DNA of 5,989 bases from Alphaproteobacteria bacterium. GTDB taxonomy: Bacteria; Pseudomonadota; Alphaproteobacteria; ATCC43930; CGMCC-115725. The DNA is taken from the NCBI GenBank assembly GCA_017353855.1, contig JAFMSA010000282.1:1-5989 (forward strand), read 5' to 3'. Made by a program: the position numbers and the translations under genes. A model generated the notes under the pieces. That model worked only from the letters and a program-made list of their open reading frames with translations. It was not told the DNA's origin and did not search any database. Of this stretch, positions 1-5,977 are shown piece after piece; position 1 is the stretch's first letter; the number at the start of each line of letters is the position of its first letter.

Positions 1-23
1 CTAATGAGCCCGGACGAAAGGGA

Positions 24-48
24 GGTTTGCGGCGCCATACGGCAAACC
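24..48. repeat. 25-bp inverted repeat near the left edge
   Basis: GGTTTGC (24-30) and GCAAACC (42-48) are perfect 7-bp arms around 11 bases. No gene start can be tied to it within the window. It may be regulatory or chance. Confidence 0.25.
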
Positions 49-383
49 CTGGACCGCAACTCGGCGTTTTCGCCGGCTGCTGTCCGATAAATCAGCTTGT
101 CGGTCATTGGTGGGTCGCGCATGAACGGCGACGCTGGCCGCAGCGAGCATCCAATCGAAACATTGCATCTCGTTTGATCGGGCTCGTTCCCATTTCGCCC
201 AATGCAATACCGCGCATTGGCTGCAGTCAATTGTGGCTGCTCGCGCTCGTCACCGCCTGCATTGCTCTAACCAGCGTAAGAAGACCAGATTCGCTCTCGC
301 CGCCTGACGTGGTCTTTCCGACATTAGCAATGAATAAACTATAGTGTCGACAGTATTATTTGCCTCTACTACCTTGTTTTCCC

Positions 384-405
384 AGAGAAGTTCTCTAACT
401 TCTCT
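384..405. repeat. Nested palindrome in an AT-rich patch
   Basis: AGAGAAGTT (384-392), spacer CTCT, AACTTCTCT (397-405) is a perfect 9-bp inverted repeat. The left part alone (384-396) is a second perfect palindrome, AGAGAA-G-TTCTCT, so the same half-site motif occurs three times in 22 bases. It lies in a locally AT-rich stretch (about 325-410) unlike the surrounding GC-rich DNA. No T-run follows on either strand. The form resembles a binding or crossover site for a dimeric protein such as a tyrosine recombinase or a repressor, but no partner gene is present. Confidence 0.5.
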
Positions 406-696
406 TAGGCGGATAGTCGTAGTCATCGTACGGCCCTCCGGCAGAAGGGAATGCTGCGATCAAAGCTAACCGGTCGCTTTGGAGCAGGCTATTGCATCTG
501 CGGATCGATGAATGGCGCTTGAGTCTCACACCTATTAAACTTTGGTTTACGGGAAGGATTCGGCGCCCCGGTTTTGGTGGCCGTTCGGCCACTCGGCTTG
601 GCGAGGTCAACGGGGCGAGCTCGCGAGTTCGTCGCGGATCCCGCCGACCGACAAATCGGGGTCTGGCGGGCCGAGCCACGGGGCGACACGCGGCGG

Positions 697-1350
697 TCAA
701 CGACACTATCGGCGCCGGCAATCGCAACGGCGCTGACCTTGCGGGAAGTATTCCGGTTGGCGGTGAGGCAACCGAAGCGGTGGTCGGAAAGCACGGCATG
801 CAGCGGCGCTGGCCGACGACTGCCGATGCGGACGACGATGCGCAGGTCGGTCCCTTGCTCGAAAACATTGAAGGTCCCGTCGCCTCATCCACCGGCGTTA
901 GCCCATACGATTGCCGCAATCAGGCGCGCGCGATCGCCGGCATCCGATAGGCCCCGCTAAGCAGTTCCCTACGTAGCGGCAGCCGTCCGGCACCTCGAGG
1001 CGCACGGGCGCCTGCGTCGTGTCGACAAAAGCGCTCGATTCTTGGGCGTCGTTGCTGCGCGGCTTGCCGGCCCCGCGAGCGAGCGGTTGTGCCGAAACAC
1101 GTTCATTGGTTCCGGCTTGCCATCATTGGCGTTCGGGTGCTCACGCAGTGCAGCAAGTTCGATCAAGGGCAGCGCGAACCACCACGCGTCGCGCGGGGCT
1201 TGTCGAAAATCAGACCCAGGAGGGCCACATCGGCGCAGGCGCGACCCGCGGTGACGGTCGACCAGAGCGCGTACACCGCTCAATCTATCCCGGTTTGGCG
1301 CGCGTATCGCGTAGAGGCTCTCGTTATCCCCGCTCGAAATAGGATTTGCT
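697..1350 (-). pseudogene. Possible decayed coding sequence, unassigned
   Basis: Protein-like stretches occur on the minus strand but are split between frames. One frame, open from about 1347 to 969, includes NESLYAIRAPNRDRLSGV and WWFALPLIELAALREHPNAN followed by DGKPEPMNVFRHNRS; an overlapping frame reads ADVALLGLIFDKPR. Further on, APVRLEVPDGCRYVGN (about 1015-968) and, in another frame, GLSDAGDRARLIAAIVWANA, a stop, then GTFNVFEQGTDLRIVVRIG and PLHAVLSDHRFGCL (about 960-765). Strings such as these are more protein-like than usual noise in GC-rich DNA, and the pattern of frame breaks matches that of the clear pseudogene at 3462-4012. I could not name a family. Whether it is one gene or several is unclear. 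Confidence 0.3.
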
Positions 1351-1616
1351 TAACCAACGCGAGTCGCGGTTATTGCACGCCTCTATCCCATTACATCAGA
1401 AACCGACGTTTCCGACCTCCCGCCCCAATGCGGGTGAAACCACCCGGCGACTGCGCGCATTCGACTTGGCAAGCGCAAAGCGCCCCCGCGTGCTTTCGGC
1501 AAGAACGTGCCAGCTTTATTACAATGGTCCGGCGCTCCATGGATGGGGTTAATGACCAGAATTGCGCCGCGCAACGCGCTGGCGAGAGCTGCGGAGAGTT
1601 TCCGGGATGCCCCTCA

Positions 1617-1646
1617 GAACCCCCGGCTTTAGTCGTGGGGAGGTTC
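1617..1646. mobile_element. IS200/IS605-like end hairpin (remnant or non-autonomous)
   Basis: CCCC-CGGC, loop TTTA, GTCG, an unpaired T, then GGGG (1620-1640), flanked by GAA (1617-1619) and TTC (1644-1646). An imperfect short hairpin with an extrahelical T and this CCCC-GGCTTTAG-GGGG pattern is typical of the subterminal hairpins recognised by the TnpA of IS200/IS605 elements. A plus-strand frame reads QNPRL and stops inside the hairpin, as tnpB genes often do, but no TnpB motifs (DRDxNAAxNI, zinc-ribbon cysteines) lie upstream. No matching left end was found by eye. At best this is a solo end or a decayed element. Confidence 0.35.
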
Positions 1647-1700
1647 AGTATGCATCGTGTATAGGGGTCCAAGAATAGAATAGTAAGTGATGAGACCTAA

Positions 1701-1765
1701 AAGCTGGCCTGCGCCGATGACCGCCGCCGCATCAGGGTGGCGTCTGTGCGTCAGGCCGCCAGCTT
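1701..1765 (-). terminator. Possible long 3' stem-loop ending the GMC transcript
   Basis: AAGCTGGCCTG (1701-1711) pairs with CAGGCCGCCAGCTT (1752-1765), leaving a 3-base bulge. A second stem, CGCC-GATG (1712-1719) with CATC and GGCG (1730-1733, 1739-1742), stacks inside. On the minus strand the structure starts in the last codons and stop of the GMC gene and is followed by a short TTTT. The U-tract is weak and the loop complex, so this may be a 3' stabilising structure instead of an intrinsic terminator. Confidence 0.35.
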
Positions 1766-3367
1766 CCGGCGCGCGCCGGCCTTAATCATCGCGGCGCCCT
1801 TCTCAGCGATCATGATCGTCGGCGCGTTGGTGTTAGTCGAGCTGACCGCCGGCATCACTGAGGCGTCGACGATCCGCAGCGCCTCCAGCCCGTGGACCCG
1901 TAGCTGGTCATCGACCACCGACATGCCGTGATTGCCCATCATGCACGAGCAGCTCGCGTGGTAGACGGTCGAACCGTTCGAGCGTGCGTAATCGAGCAAC
2001 TCGTCGTCGCTCTGTACGGCCGGTCCCGGCAGGTTCTCTTCGATGATGTGTCTGGCGAGCGCCGGCGCGGCGAACAGGCGCCGCAGGAACTTGAACCCAC
2101 CCACAATCGCGCGCTGGTCGGTGTCCTCGGCGAGGTAGCGCGGGTTGATTGCCGGCTGGTCGTGAGGATCGGGCGTGCGGACCAGCACATAGCCGCGCGA
2201 CAGCGGCCGCATTTGCCATGGACCACCGGTAATGCCCGGCCGGTCATCGAGCTTGCGGATGAGGCCGGGTTTATAGCTCGCCGGCGCAAAGACGCACTGC
2301 ACGTCCGGCGTCGCCGACTCGGGCAGGACCTTGACAGAAGCTGCGCAAAGCGAGGCGCCGAAGGTCATCATCCCCTTGCCCTGCGCGAGATAGCGCACAA
2401 CCTCGCCGGCGAAGCCGAGCCCGCGGGCACGCTCGTTCAAGGTTTCGAGGTCCCGGACGTAGCAGGACATGCGTGCGATGTAGTGGTCCTGGAAATTCCG
2501 GCCAACGCCGGGAAGCGCATGCCGCACCGCGATGCCGGCCTTCTGCAGCACCTCGGGCCCGCCGACGCCTGACAGCTGCAGCAGATGCGGCGAGCCGATC
2601 GCGCCGGCCGAGAGGATAACTTCGTGTGCCGCGTCGACGCGCTCGATGCCGGAGTGACGCGACAACTCGACCCCCACGGCGCGCGTGCCGTCGAACACCA
2701 CGCGATGCACCAGCGCGTTGGTGACGATCTGCAGATTCGGTCGCTTTTTCGCCCGGCGCAGGTAGGTCGCGGCGGCACTGGCGCGCCGGCGCCCGCCCCG
2801 TGTCTGTTGGCACCAGCCGATCGAGTCGCCGGCGCCGCGCGGCAGGTTGTTGACGTCGGGCCGGTATTCGAGCCCGAGCTGCTGCGCGGCCCGGATAATC
2901 GCGTGACACGCCTGCGGCCGCTCGGTCATCGGCGAGGTGGTGAGATGCCCCTCCGTGCCGTGAATGTCGGCCTCGTCGCCGGTCCAACCCTCGGCGCGCT
3001 TGAAGAACGGCAGGACGTCGTCCCAACCCCAGCCGCGATTGCCGAGCTGTGCCCAGTAGTCGTAGTCCTCAGGTTGGCTGCGGATGTAAATGAGCCCGTT
3101 AATCGAAGACGAGCCGCCGAGCACGCGGCCGCGCGGATAAGCAATGGCGCGGCCGTTGGTGCCGGGATCGGCCTCGGCCTTGAAGCCCCAGGTTAGCTGC
3201 TTGTGGTCGAGCAGTTTCATGTAGCCGACCGGAATATGGATCAACGGGTTCCAATCGCGCCCGCCGGCCTCGATCAGGATCACGCGCGTGGTCGGGTCCT
3301 CGGTAAGGCGGTTCGCCAGAACGCATCCGGCCGAGCCGGCGCCGACAATCACGAAATCTGCTTGCAT
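1751..3367 (-). CDS. GMC-family FAD-dependent oxidoreductase (choline/alcohol dehydrogenase type)
   Basis: 538 residues, the normal length for this family, which oxidises a primary or secondary alcohol by hydride transfer to FAD. The N-terminal Rossmann motif is FVIVGAGSAGCVLANRL (5-21), with the ribose-binding acid in LIEAGG (31-36). The first GMC signature, RGRVLGGSSSINGLIYIR, is at 79-96; the second, GAIGSPHLLQLSGVG, at 255-269. The catalytic pair is H470 in STVYHASCSCMMG and N514 in STNTNAPTIMIAEKGA (510-525), followed by the C-terminal FAD contacts. Around H470 the usual H-P-V-G-T-C-x-M-G is replaced by H-A-S-C-S-C-M-M-G, with two close cysteines (C473, C475). There is no signal peptide, so it is probably cytoplasmic. 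The start is supported by AGGGAG (3375-3380) before the ATG. Motifs place it with bacterial choline-dehydrogenase-like enzymes, but choline itself is not implied: no betaine aldehyde dehydrogenase or transporter is nearby. Substrate unknown. Confidence 0.97.
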   Translation of the reverse strand: MQADFVIVGAGSAGCVLANRLTEDPTTRVILIEAGGRDWNPLIHIPVGYMKLLDHKQLTWGFKAEADPGTNGRAIAYPRGRVLGGSSSINGLIYIRSQPEDYDYWAQLGNRGWGWDDVLPFFKRAEGWTGDEADIHGTEGHLTTSPMTERPQACHAIIRAAQQLGLEYRPDVNNLPRGAGDSIGWCQQTRGGRRRASAAATYLRRAKKRPNLQIVTNALVHRVVFDGTRAVGVELSRHSGIERVDAAHEVILSAGAIGSPHLLQLSGVGGPEVLQKAGIAVRHALPGVGRNFQDHYIARMSCYVRDLETLNERARGLGFAGEVVRYLAQGKGMMTFGASLCAASVKVLPESATPDVQCVFAPASYKPGLIRKLDDRPGITGGPWQMRPLSRGYVLVRTPDPHDQPAINPRYLAEDTDQRAIVGGFKFLRRLFAAPALARHIIEENLPGPAVQSDDELLDYARSNGSTVYHASCSCMMGNHGMSVVDDQLRVHGLEALRIVDASVMPAVSSTNTNAPTIMIAEKGAAMIKAGARRKLAA

Positions 3368-3374
3368 CCGTGCT

Positions 3375-3380
3375 CTCCCT
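3375..3380 (-). promoter_or_regulatory. Ribosome binding site of the GMC oxidoreductase
   Basis: AGGGAG on the minus strand, seven bases before the ATG at 3365-3367. It agrees with the conserved N-terminus, in which the dinucleotide-binding strand begins at residue 4. Confidence 0.75.
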
Positions 3381-3428
3381 TAAGGCAGCCACTGCGCCTG
3401 CCTTGCCCGGCACCCTGACGAGGGCGCC

Positions 3429-3446
3429 AAAAAAGCATGAAATGCT
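3429..3446 (-). terminator. Weak intrinsic-terminator-like hairpin after the pseudogene
   Basis: On the minus strand AGCAT, loop TTC, ATGCT is followed directly by a T-run (plus-strand A-run 3429-3434). The stem is only 5 bp and AT-rich. It lies 16 bases after the last stop of the decayed gene and about 60 bases before the GMC gene, the position expected for the old gene's terminator. If active, the GMC gene would need its own promoter in the remaining short gap, where I see no clear one. Confidence 0.35.
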
Positions 3447-3461
3447 GAACGCGTACAGGCG

Positions 3462-4012
3462 CTAAGAGGGCCAGATATCGGTAATGGTCACCGCGTAGCG
3501 CACATAGGTCCGCCCGTCCTCCTCGAAGGCCGCCGGGCCACGTCTCGAAGTCGATGCCATTGTGCGAAATCGCGACGCGGATGACCTGCGTTCCCGGCGG
3601 CTTCGAGCCTGTGGAAGTATATGAGGATGCCGCCGGCCGGCAGCACCGACATCGACATTCGACGAGGCGATGTGCGGTGTCGTAATTTCTGCCAGAGCTC
3701 GTGCGATATCGGCGTTCCGCGCTCCACCGCGCGCGCTTCGAACCGCGCGACTTGTTTCGGCCAGGTCGACCGGGGGCGGGTCAACAAATGCGATTGCGCC
3801 TGGCGGATGGACCATCCACGGTCCTGCCCGATGATCGGAGCAGGCAAGGCGGATGTAGCGGCGTCTGCGGTCGGCGAAATAAAGATAGGCTGGCCGAGCC
3901 GGCAAATCCACTCGGGCACCCGGATCATTGGGGGCTCTGGATGTTGACCCCGCAGCGCCGGATGCGGATCGGCCGCGATGATCGGCCGATCGAGCAGCCG
4001 GTAGCCACGCAT
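3462..4012 (-). pseudogene. Decayed glycosidase-like beta-propeller gene, multiple frameshifts
   Basis: No single frame gives a sensible protein, but joining frames gives a convincing one. From ATG 4012 the first frame reads LLDRPIIAADPHPAL...MIRVPEWI (to about 3905). The second frame then continues with AYLYFADRRRRYIRLACSDH, GPWMVHPPGAI, LAETSRAVRSARGG and ITTPHIASSNVDV (about 3887 to 3645). The first frame resumes with GGILIYFHRLEAAG (about 3634 to 3595). The third frame continues from 3591 with TQVIRVAISHNGIDFET and later GDHYRYLAL. The order of motifs (RVPxW, YLYFADxxGxYIRLAYAD, GPW, HIASPDVxV, MYFHGL, GTQVxRVA.SxDGxxF) is what I recall for five-bladed-propeller proteins related to glycoside hydrolase family 43-type glycosidases. 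The rest of the propeller is absent, so the gene is also truncated at its 3' end. It lies between the LLM and GMC genes on the same strand. Family assignment is from memory of motifs; the pseudogene call is firm unless the base calls are wrong. Confidence 0.7.
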
Positions 4013-4032
4013 GCCCGACGAATACCGCTACG

Positions 4033-4045
4033 ATGCCATAGGCAT
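4033..4045. repeat. Small perfect hairpin between LLM gene and pseudogene
   Basis: ATGCC (4033-4037) and GGCAT (4041-4045) form a 5-bp stem with a 3-base loop, about 30 bases after the LLM stop codon. There is no T-run after it on the minus strand, so terminator function is doubtful. Confidence 0.25.
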
Positions 4046-4073
4046 GTCGCGGCACGGATGCCCCCAGCGGGCG

Positions 4074-4904
4074 CTATGCTTTGAGGAAATCCCGCACGCG
4101 TTCGATCTCTTCGATCGCGCCGAATTGCGAACCAATCAGAATTTCATCAAAGCCCATCTGCTCGACGCTTTTGATGCGCCGGCGCGCCTCCTCCGGCGGG
4201 CAGATGAAATTGACAGAGGCGAGCTTCGACAGTTCAGCCGATTCGGGACGCTCCTGGAGATCGACGGAGCAATTTGCGAGCACGGCATTGGTGCCGCCCT
4301 GCTCCCGATAAACCTTCATGCCGTATCCGAGGTCATCAAGGCTGCTGAAGCGGCCGGATGGGGTCCAGCCCTGCGCCTGCTTGGCGGCGTAAGTAATCCA
4401 TCGCGGGCTGCGCCAGGCGCCGATCAGGATCGGCGGCCCCCCCTTACAGCCGGGCCATGTCGCCAGCGTCCCGCCATTGACCGGTTCGCCGTTCCACACC
4501 TTATTCATGATTTCGAGGTCATTCCGGAAGGTGCGGAAGCGGTGGTCGTAATCGTAGCCGAGCAACTCGAAGTCGTCGCGGGTCGAACCACTGCCGACCC
4601 CGAGGATCAGGCGGCGGTTCGACATCGCCTGCAGTGATTGCACCCGATGTGCCAACTCGACCGGATTGCGAAGCGGCAGCTGCAGGACGCTGATACCGAG
4701 CTCAACCCTGGAGGTCACCGCGGCAAGCGCCGTCAATACCTGGAGGGAGTCCAAGGTAGGCCGGCCACGGCCCATCGAGTCGCCGATCCAGATGCCGGGA
4801 AAGCCGCGAGCTTCGGCCTGCGTGGCAAAGCTCGTGATGTGATCCATCAGTCCGCCATTGCCCGCCATCGCGGCGCTGATCCGGATCATCGTGCTGACGC
4901 GCAT
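4074..4904 (-). CDS. LLM-class flavin- or F420-dependent oxidoreductase
   Basis: 276 residues, in the luciferase-like monooxygenase superfamily, a TIM-barrel fold that uses reduced FMN or F420 to oxidise or reduce small organic substrates. Visible family features are an N-terminal strand and helix ending in EARGFPGIWIGDS (31-43), the block SRVELGISVLQLPLRNPVELA (65-85), the highly typical RRLILGVGSGS (97-107), and the R-x-D-L-E-I-M-x-x-W-N-G-E segment near 127-140. The later strand GGPPILIGAW (155-164) and the C-terminal FDEILIG (252-258) complete the barrel pattern. The frame stays open upstream to 4943, but I chose the ATG at 4902-4904 because AAAGG stands eight bases before it; the next ATG, five codons in, has no such site. 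Its cofactor and substrate cannot be read from the sequence. It has a possible operator upstream and a decayed gene 61 bases downstream. Confidence 0.92.
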   Translation of the reverse strand: MRVSTMIRISAAMAGNGGLMDHITSFATQAEARGFPGIWIGDSMGRGRPTLDSLQVLTALAAVTSRVELGISVLQLPLRNPVELAHRVQSLQAMSNRRLILGVGSGSTRDDFELLGYDYDHRFRTFRNDLEIMNKVWNGEPVNGGTLATWPGCKGGPPILIGAWRSPRWITYAAKQAQGWTPSGRFSSLDDLGYGMKVYREQGGTNAVLANCSVDLQERPESAELSKLASVNFICPPEEARRRIKSVEQMGFDEILIGSQFGAIEEIERVRDFLKA

Positions 4905-4912
4905 GCTTTTTA

Positions 4913-4917
4913 CCTTT
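4913..4917 (-). promoter_or_regulatory. Ribosome binding site deciding the LLM oxidoreductase start
   Basis: AAAGG followed by an A-rich spacer (TAAAAAGC) leads into the ATG at 4902-4904. It makes the start 13 codons inside the longest open frame the preferred one. The discarded extension (VVFCIRKVKS and neighbours) does not look like the N-terminus of this family. Confidence 0.6.
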
Positions 4918-4934
4918 CGAATGCAGAACACCAC

Positions 4935-4959
4935 GCGCGTCACCAGCCGGCCGACGCGC
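4935..4959. promoter_or_regulatory. Candidate operator: 25-bp inverted repeat before the LLM oxidoreductase
   Basis: Perfect 7-bp arms GCGCGTC (4935-4941) and GACGCGC (4953-4959) are separated by 11 bases. The near edge lies 30 bases upstream of the LLM start codon, within the 133-base intergenic gap. Size and spacing resemble dyad sites bound by dimeric repressors, but no regulator gene is in the window and I see no convincing -35/-10 pair beside it. In GC-rich DNA such a dyad can also occur by chance. Confidence 0.35.
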
Positions 4960-4989
4960 CTTCCCGTGTAGCGTCTTAGTGTCGTGCAT

Positions 4990-5028
4990 GCAGCCGCCGA
5001 CGGGCCTCCGGGCCCGCCATACGGCTGC
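4990..5028. repeat. Two-tier perfect inverted repeat downstream of the duplicated-domain gene
   Basis: Outer arms GCAGCCG (4990-4996) and CGGCTGC (5022-5028) and inner arms CGGGCC (5001-5006) and GGCCCG (5011-5016) are all perfect. A small internal loop (CCGA opposite CCATA) and a TCCG tetraloop complete the structure. It begins ten bases after the stop codon of the upstream gene. No T-run follows on either strand, so it is not a classical intrinsic terminator. A 3' mRNA-stabilising stem, an attenuating structure or a Rho-assisted end between the two genes are reasonable readings. Confidence 0.6.
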
Positions 5029-5037
5029 GCGGTGACG

Positions 5038-5964
5038 CTACTCGGCGGCGGCCAGGTTCGGGGTGAACTCCAGCGGCAAGCCCTTGTGGCCAGTCAACCT
5101 TTCGCCTTCCTCGTACATCTCGAAGGCGCGCTTTTTCAGCGCCGGAACAATGGCCGCGATTTGATCCAGGTCGAGATCGGCTGCGACGCCGGGGTAGCCG
5201 GCGCGTTCGACCATTGCGCCGAGCTTTCCGTTCTCGAACTGCGCGAAGGTCCACTCCAACGGATCGTCAATGACAGTCAGGTCCCAATTGGTCCGGTGGT
5301 TCTTGTTGCGTGGACCATAATGGTAATGCGGGTTTTGCCAGAAGCAATCGAACGCCAGCAACTCGGTTTCTTCGACGTACGCCCTTCCTTTTGAGCCACC
5401 GATATCAGCGAGGACATGGACGGCAAGGCCGCCGTCACCATTCTTCAGCCGACGCATCTCGAGGCCGAAGCGAATATTGCCGGCCTCGAATATTTCGGTG
5501 CCACGATTGTGTTTGACCGTGTTCCGCTTAGAGATGAATGTCTCCCTTGCACACGCCTCGACAGCGGGCAGAACGTCCTGCACCGCGCTCATGTCGGTTG
5601 CCTCCGCGATTTTTTTGTATCCGGCTCTTTCGAGCATCATCGGAAGCTTCCGGCCCAAAGTCCGGATGGTCCAACCGATGGGGTTGCCGTCGACGACCGG
5701 ATCCATCCGGCAGTGCACGCCCATGCCGCCCCCGACACGACCGGCAGTCGTCAATTCGGGATTCTCCGGACCATAGACGTAGCTTCTCTCGATGTCGAAG
5801 CAGTTGAAGCGCAGCAGAGTCGTCTGCTTACCGTCGATATGGGTCGCCACCTCGACCGATACGCCCTGGTCGGTATGATCCTCGACATTGGCATCCCACA
5901 ACTGGTGCCGGACGATGAAGGTCAGAGGATCGGCGGTGAATTGGGTTGCTTGCGATTGGGGCAT
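5038..5964 (-). CDS. Protein of unknown function with internally duplicated domain
   Basis: I do not recognise a named family or a function. The 308-residue product is soluble-looking, with no signal peptide or membrane segment. It consists of two related halves, about residues 10-143 and 157-287. The clearest matches are LLRFNCFDIERSYVYGPEN (from 50) against LLAFDCFWQNPHYHYGPRN (from 202), and a second block, GWTIRTLGRKLPMMLERAGY (97-116) against EWTFAQFENGKLGAMVERAGY minus its first residue (about 238-257), each followed by an acidic linker and a helix (DVLPAVEACARETF, AIVPALKKRAFEMY). Shared residues include the Y-x-Y-G-P-x-N motif, a W-T pair, and E-R-A-G-Y. The start is supported by AGGAG (plus-strand 5973-5977) eight bases before the ATG. 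The gene is complete. It precedes the LLM oxidoreductase on the same strand with a 133-base gap. A role in the same catabolic locus is only inference. I am sure it is coding and unsure of everything else. Confidence 0.9.
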   Translation of the reverse strand: MPQSQATQFTADPLTFIVRHQLWDANVEDHTDQGVSVEVATHIDGKQTTLLRFNCFDIERSYVYGPENPELTTAGRVGGGMGVHCRMDPVVDGNPIGWTIRTLGRKLPMMLERAGYKKIAEATDMSAVQDVLPAVEACARETFISKRNTVKHNRGTEIFEAGNIRFGLEMRRLKNGDGGLAVHVLADIGGSKGRAYVEETELLAFDCFWQNPHYHYGPRNKNHRTNWDLTVIDDPLEWTFAQFENGKLGAMVERAGYPGVAADLDLDQIAAIVPALKKRAFEMYEEGERLTGHKGLPLEFTPNLAAAE

Positions 5965-5972
5965 CCCCGGCG

Positions 5973-5977
5973 CTCCT
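5973..5977 (-). promoter_or_regulatory. Ribosome binding site of the duplicated-domain gene
   Basis: AGGAG on the minus strand, eight bases before the ATG at 5962-5964. It fixes the start of the 308-residue protein. The window ends about 12 bases further upstream, so the promoter is not visible. Confidence 0.75.

Larger units (their letters stand above)
1..1750. other. 1.75-kb region without a supported gene
   Basis: Many open frames of 60-190 codons exist on both strands, but they overlap each other, lack ribosome binding sites and show no motif I recognise, as expected for GC-rich DNA with few stops. Contents I can point to are the inverted repeat at 24-48, the AT-rich patch with a nested palindrome at 384-405, a 6-bp perfect hairpin at 577-592 (GTGGCC/GGCCAC), broken protein-like stretches between about 697 and 1350, a 6-bp hairpin at 1431-1446 (CGGGTG/CACCCG), and the IS200/IS605-like hairpin at 1617-1646. 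One minus-strand frame ends at 395 with the rather protein-like tail GGPYDDYDYPPKRS, but its upstream part is Arg/Pro/Ser-rich and unconvincing. Confidence 0.5.

Noticed and set aside
34..43. 10-mer GCCATACGGC also present at 5016-5025
   Set aside because: Too short to count as a repeat in 6 kb of GC-rich DNA, and the surrounding bases do not match.
316..345. Promoter-like TTCCGA...TATAGT in the AT-rich patch, plus strand
   Set aside because: The -35 match is poor and no gene follows downstream on that strand.
395..919. 174-codon minus-strand open frame, with overlapping open frames on both strands at 489-960
   Set aside because: Composition is Arg/Pro/Ser-rich, there is no ribosome binding site or recognisable domain, and five other frames are open over the same DNA. 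It is probably GC-driven, although its tail from about 475 to 398 looks more protein-like.
1089..1664. 191-codon plus-strand open frame
   Set aside because: No domain, biased composition, crosses an IS-like hairpin, and overlaps minus-strand stretches that look more like protein.
1928..2572. Long plus-strand open frame, and other frames opposite the GMC gene
   Set aside because: Antisense shadows of a well-supported 538-residue enzyme; no motifs of their own.
3409..3428. 8-bp stem GGCACCCT/AGGGCGCC considered as a terminator
   Set aside because: The adjoining run is A on the plus strand after the stem, so on the minus strand the T-run precedes the stem. That is the wrong order for an intrinsic terminator in either direction. 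It may still be a 5' leader hairpin of the GMC gene.
4011..4637. 208-codon plus-strand open frame opposite the LLM gene
   Set aside because: Shadow of the LLM oxidoreductase; no ribosome binding site and no family resemblance.
4905..4943. Extended N-terminus of the LLM oxidoreductase
   Set aside because: The upstream codons lack a ribosome binding site and do not resemble the family start, while AAAGG is well placed for the ATG at 4902-4904.
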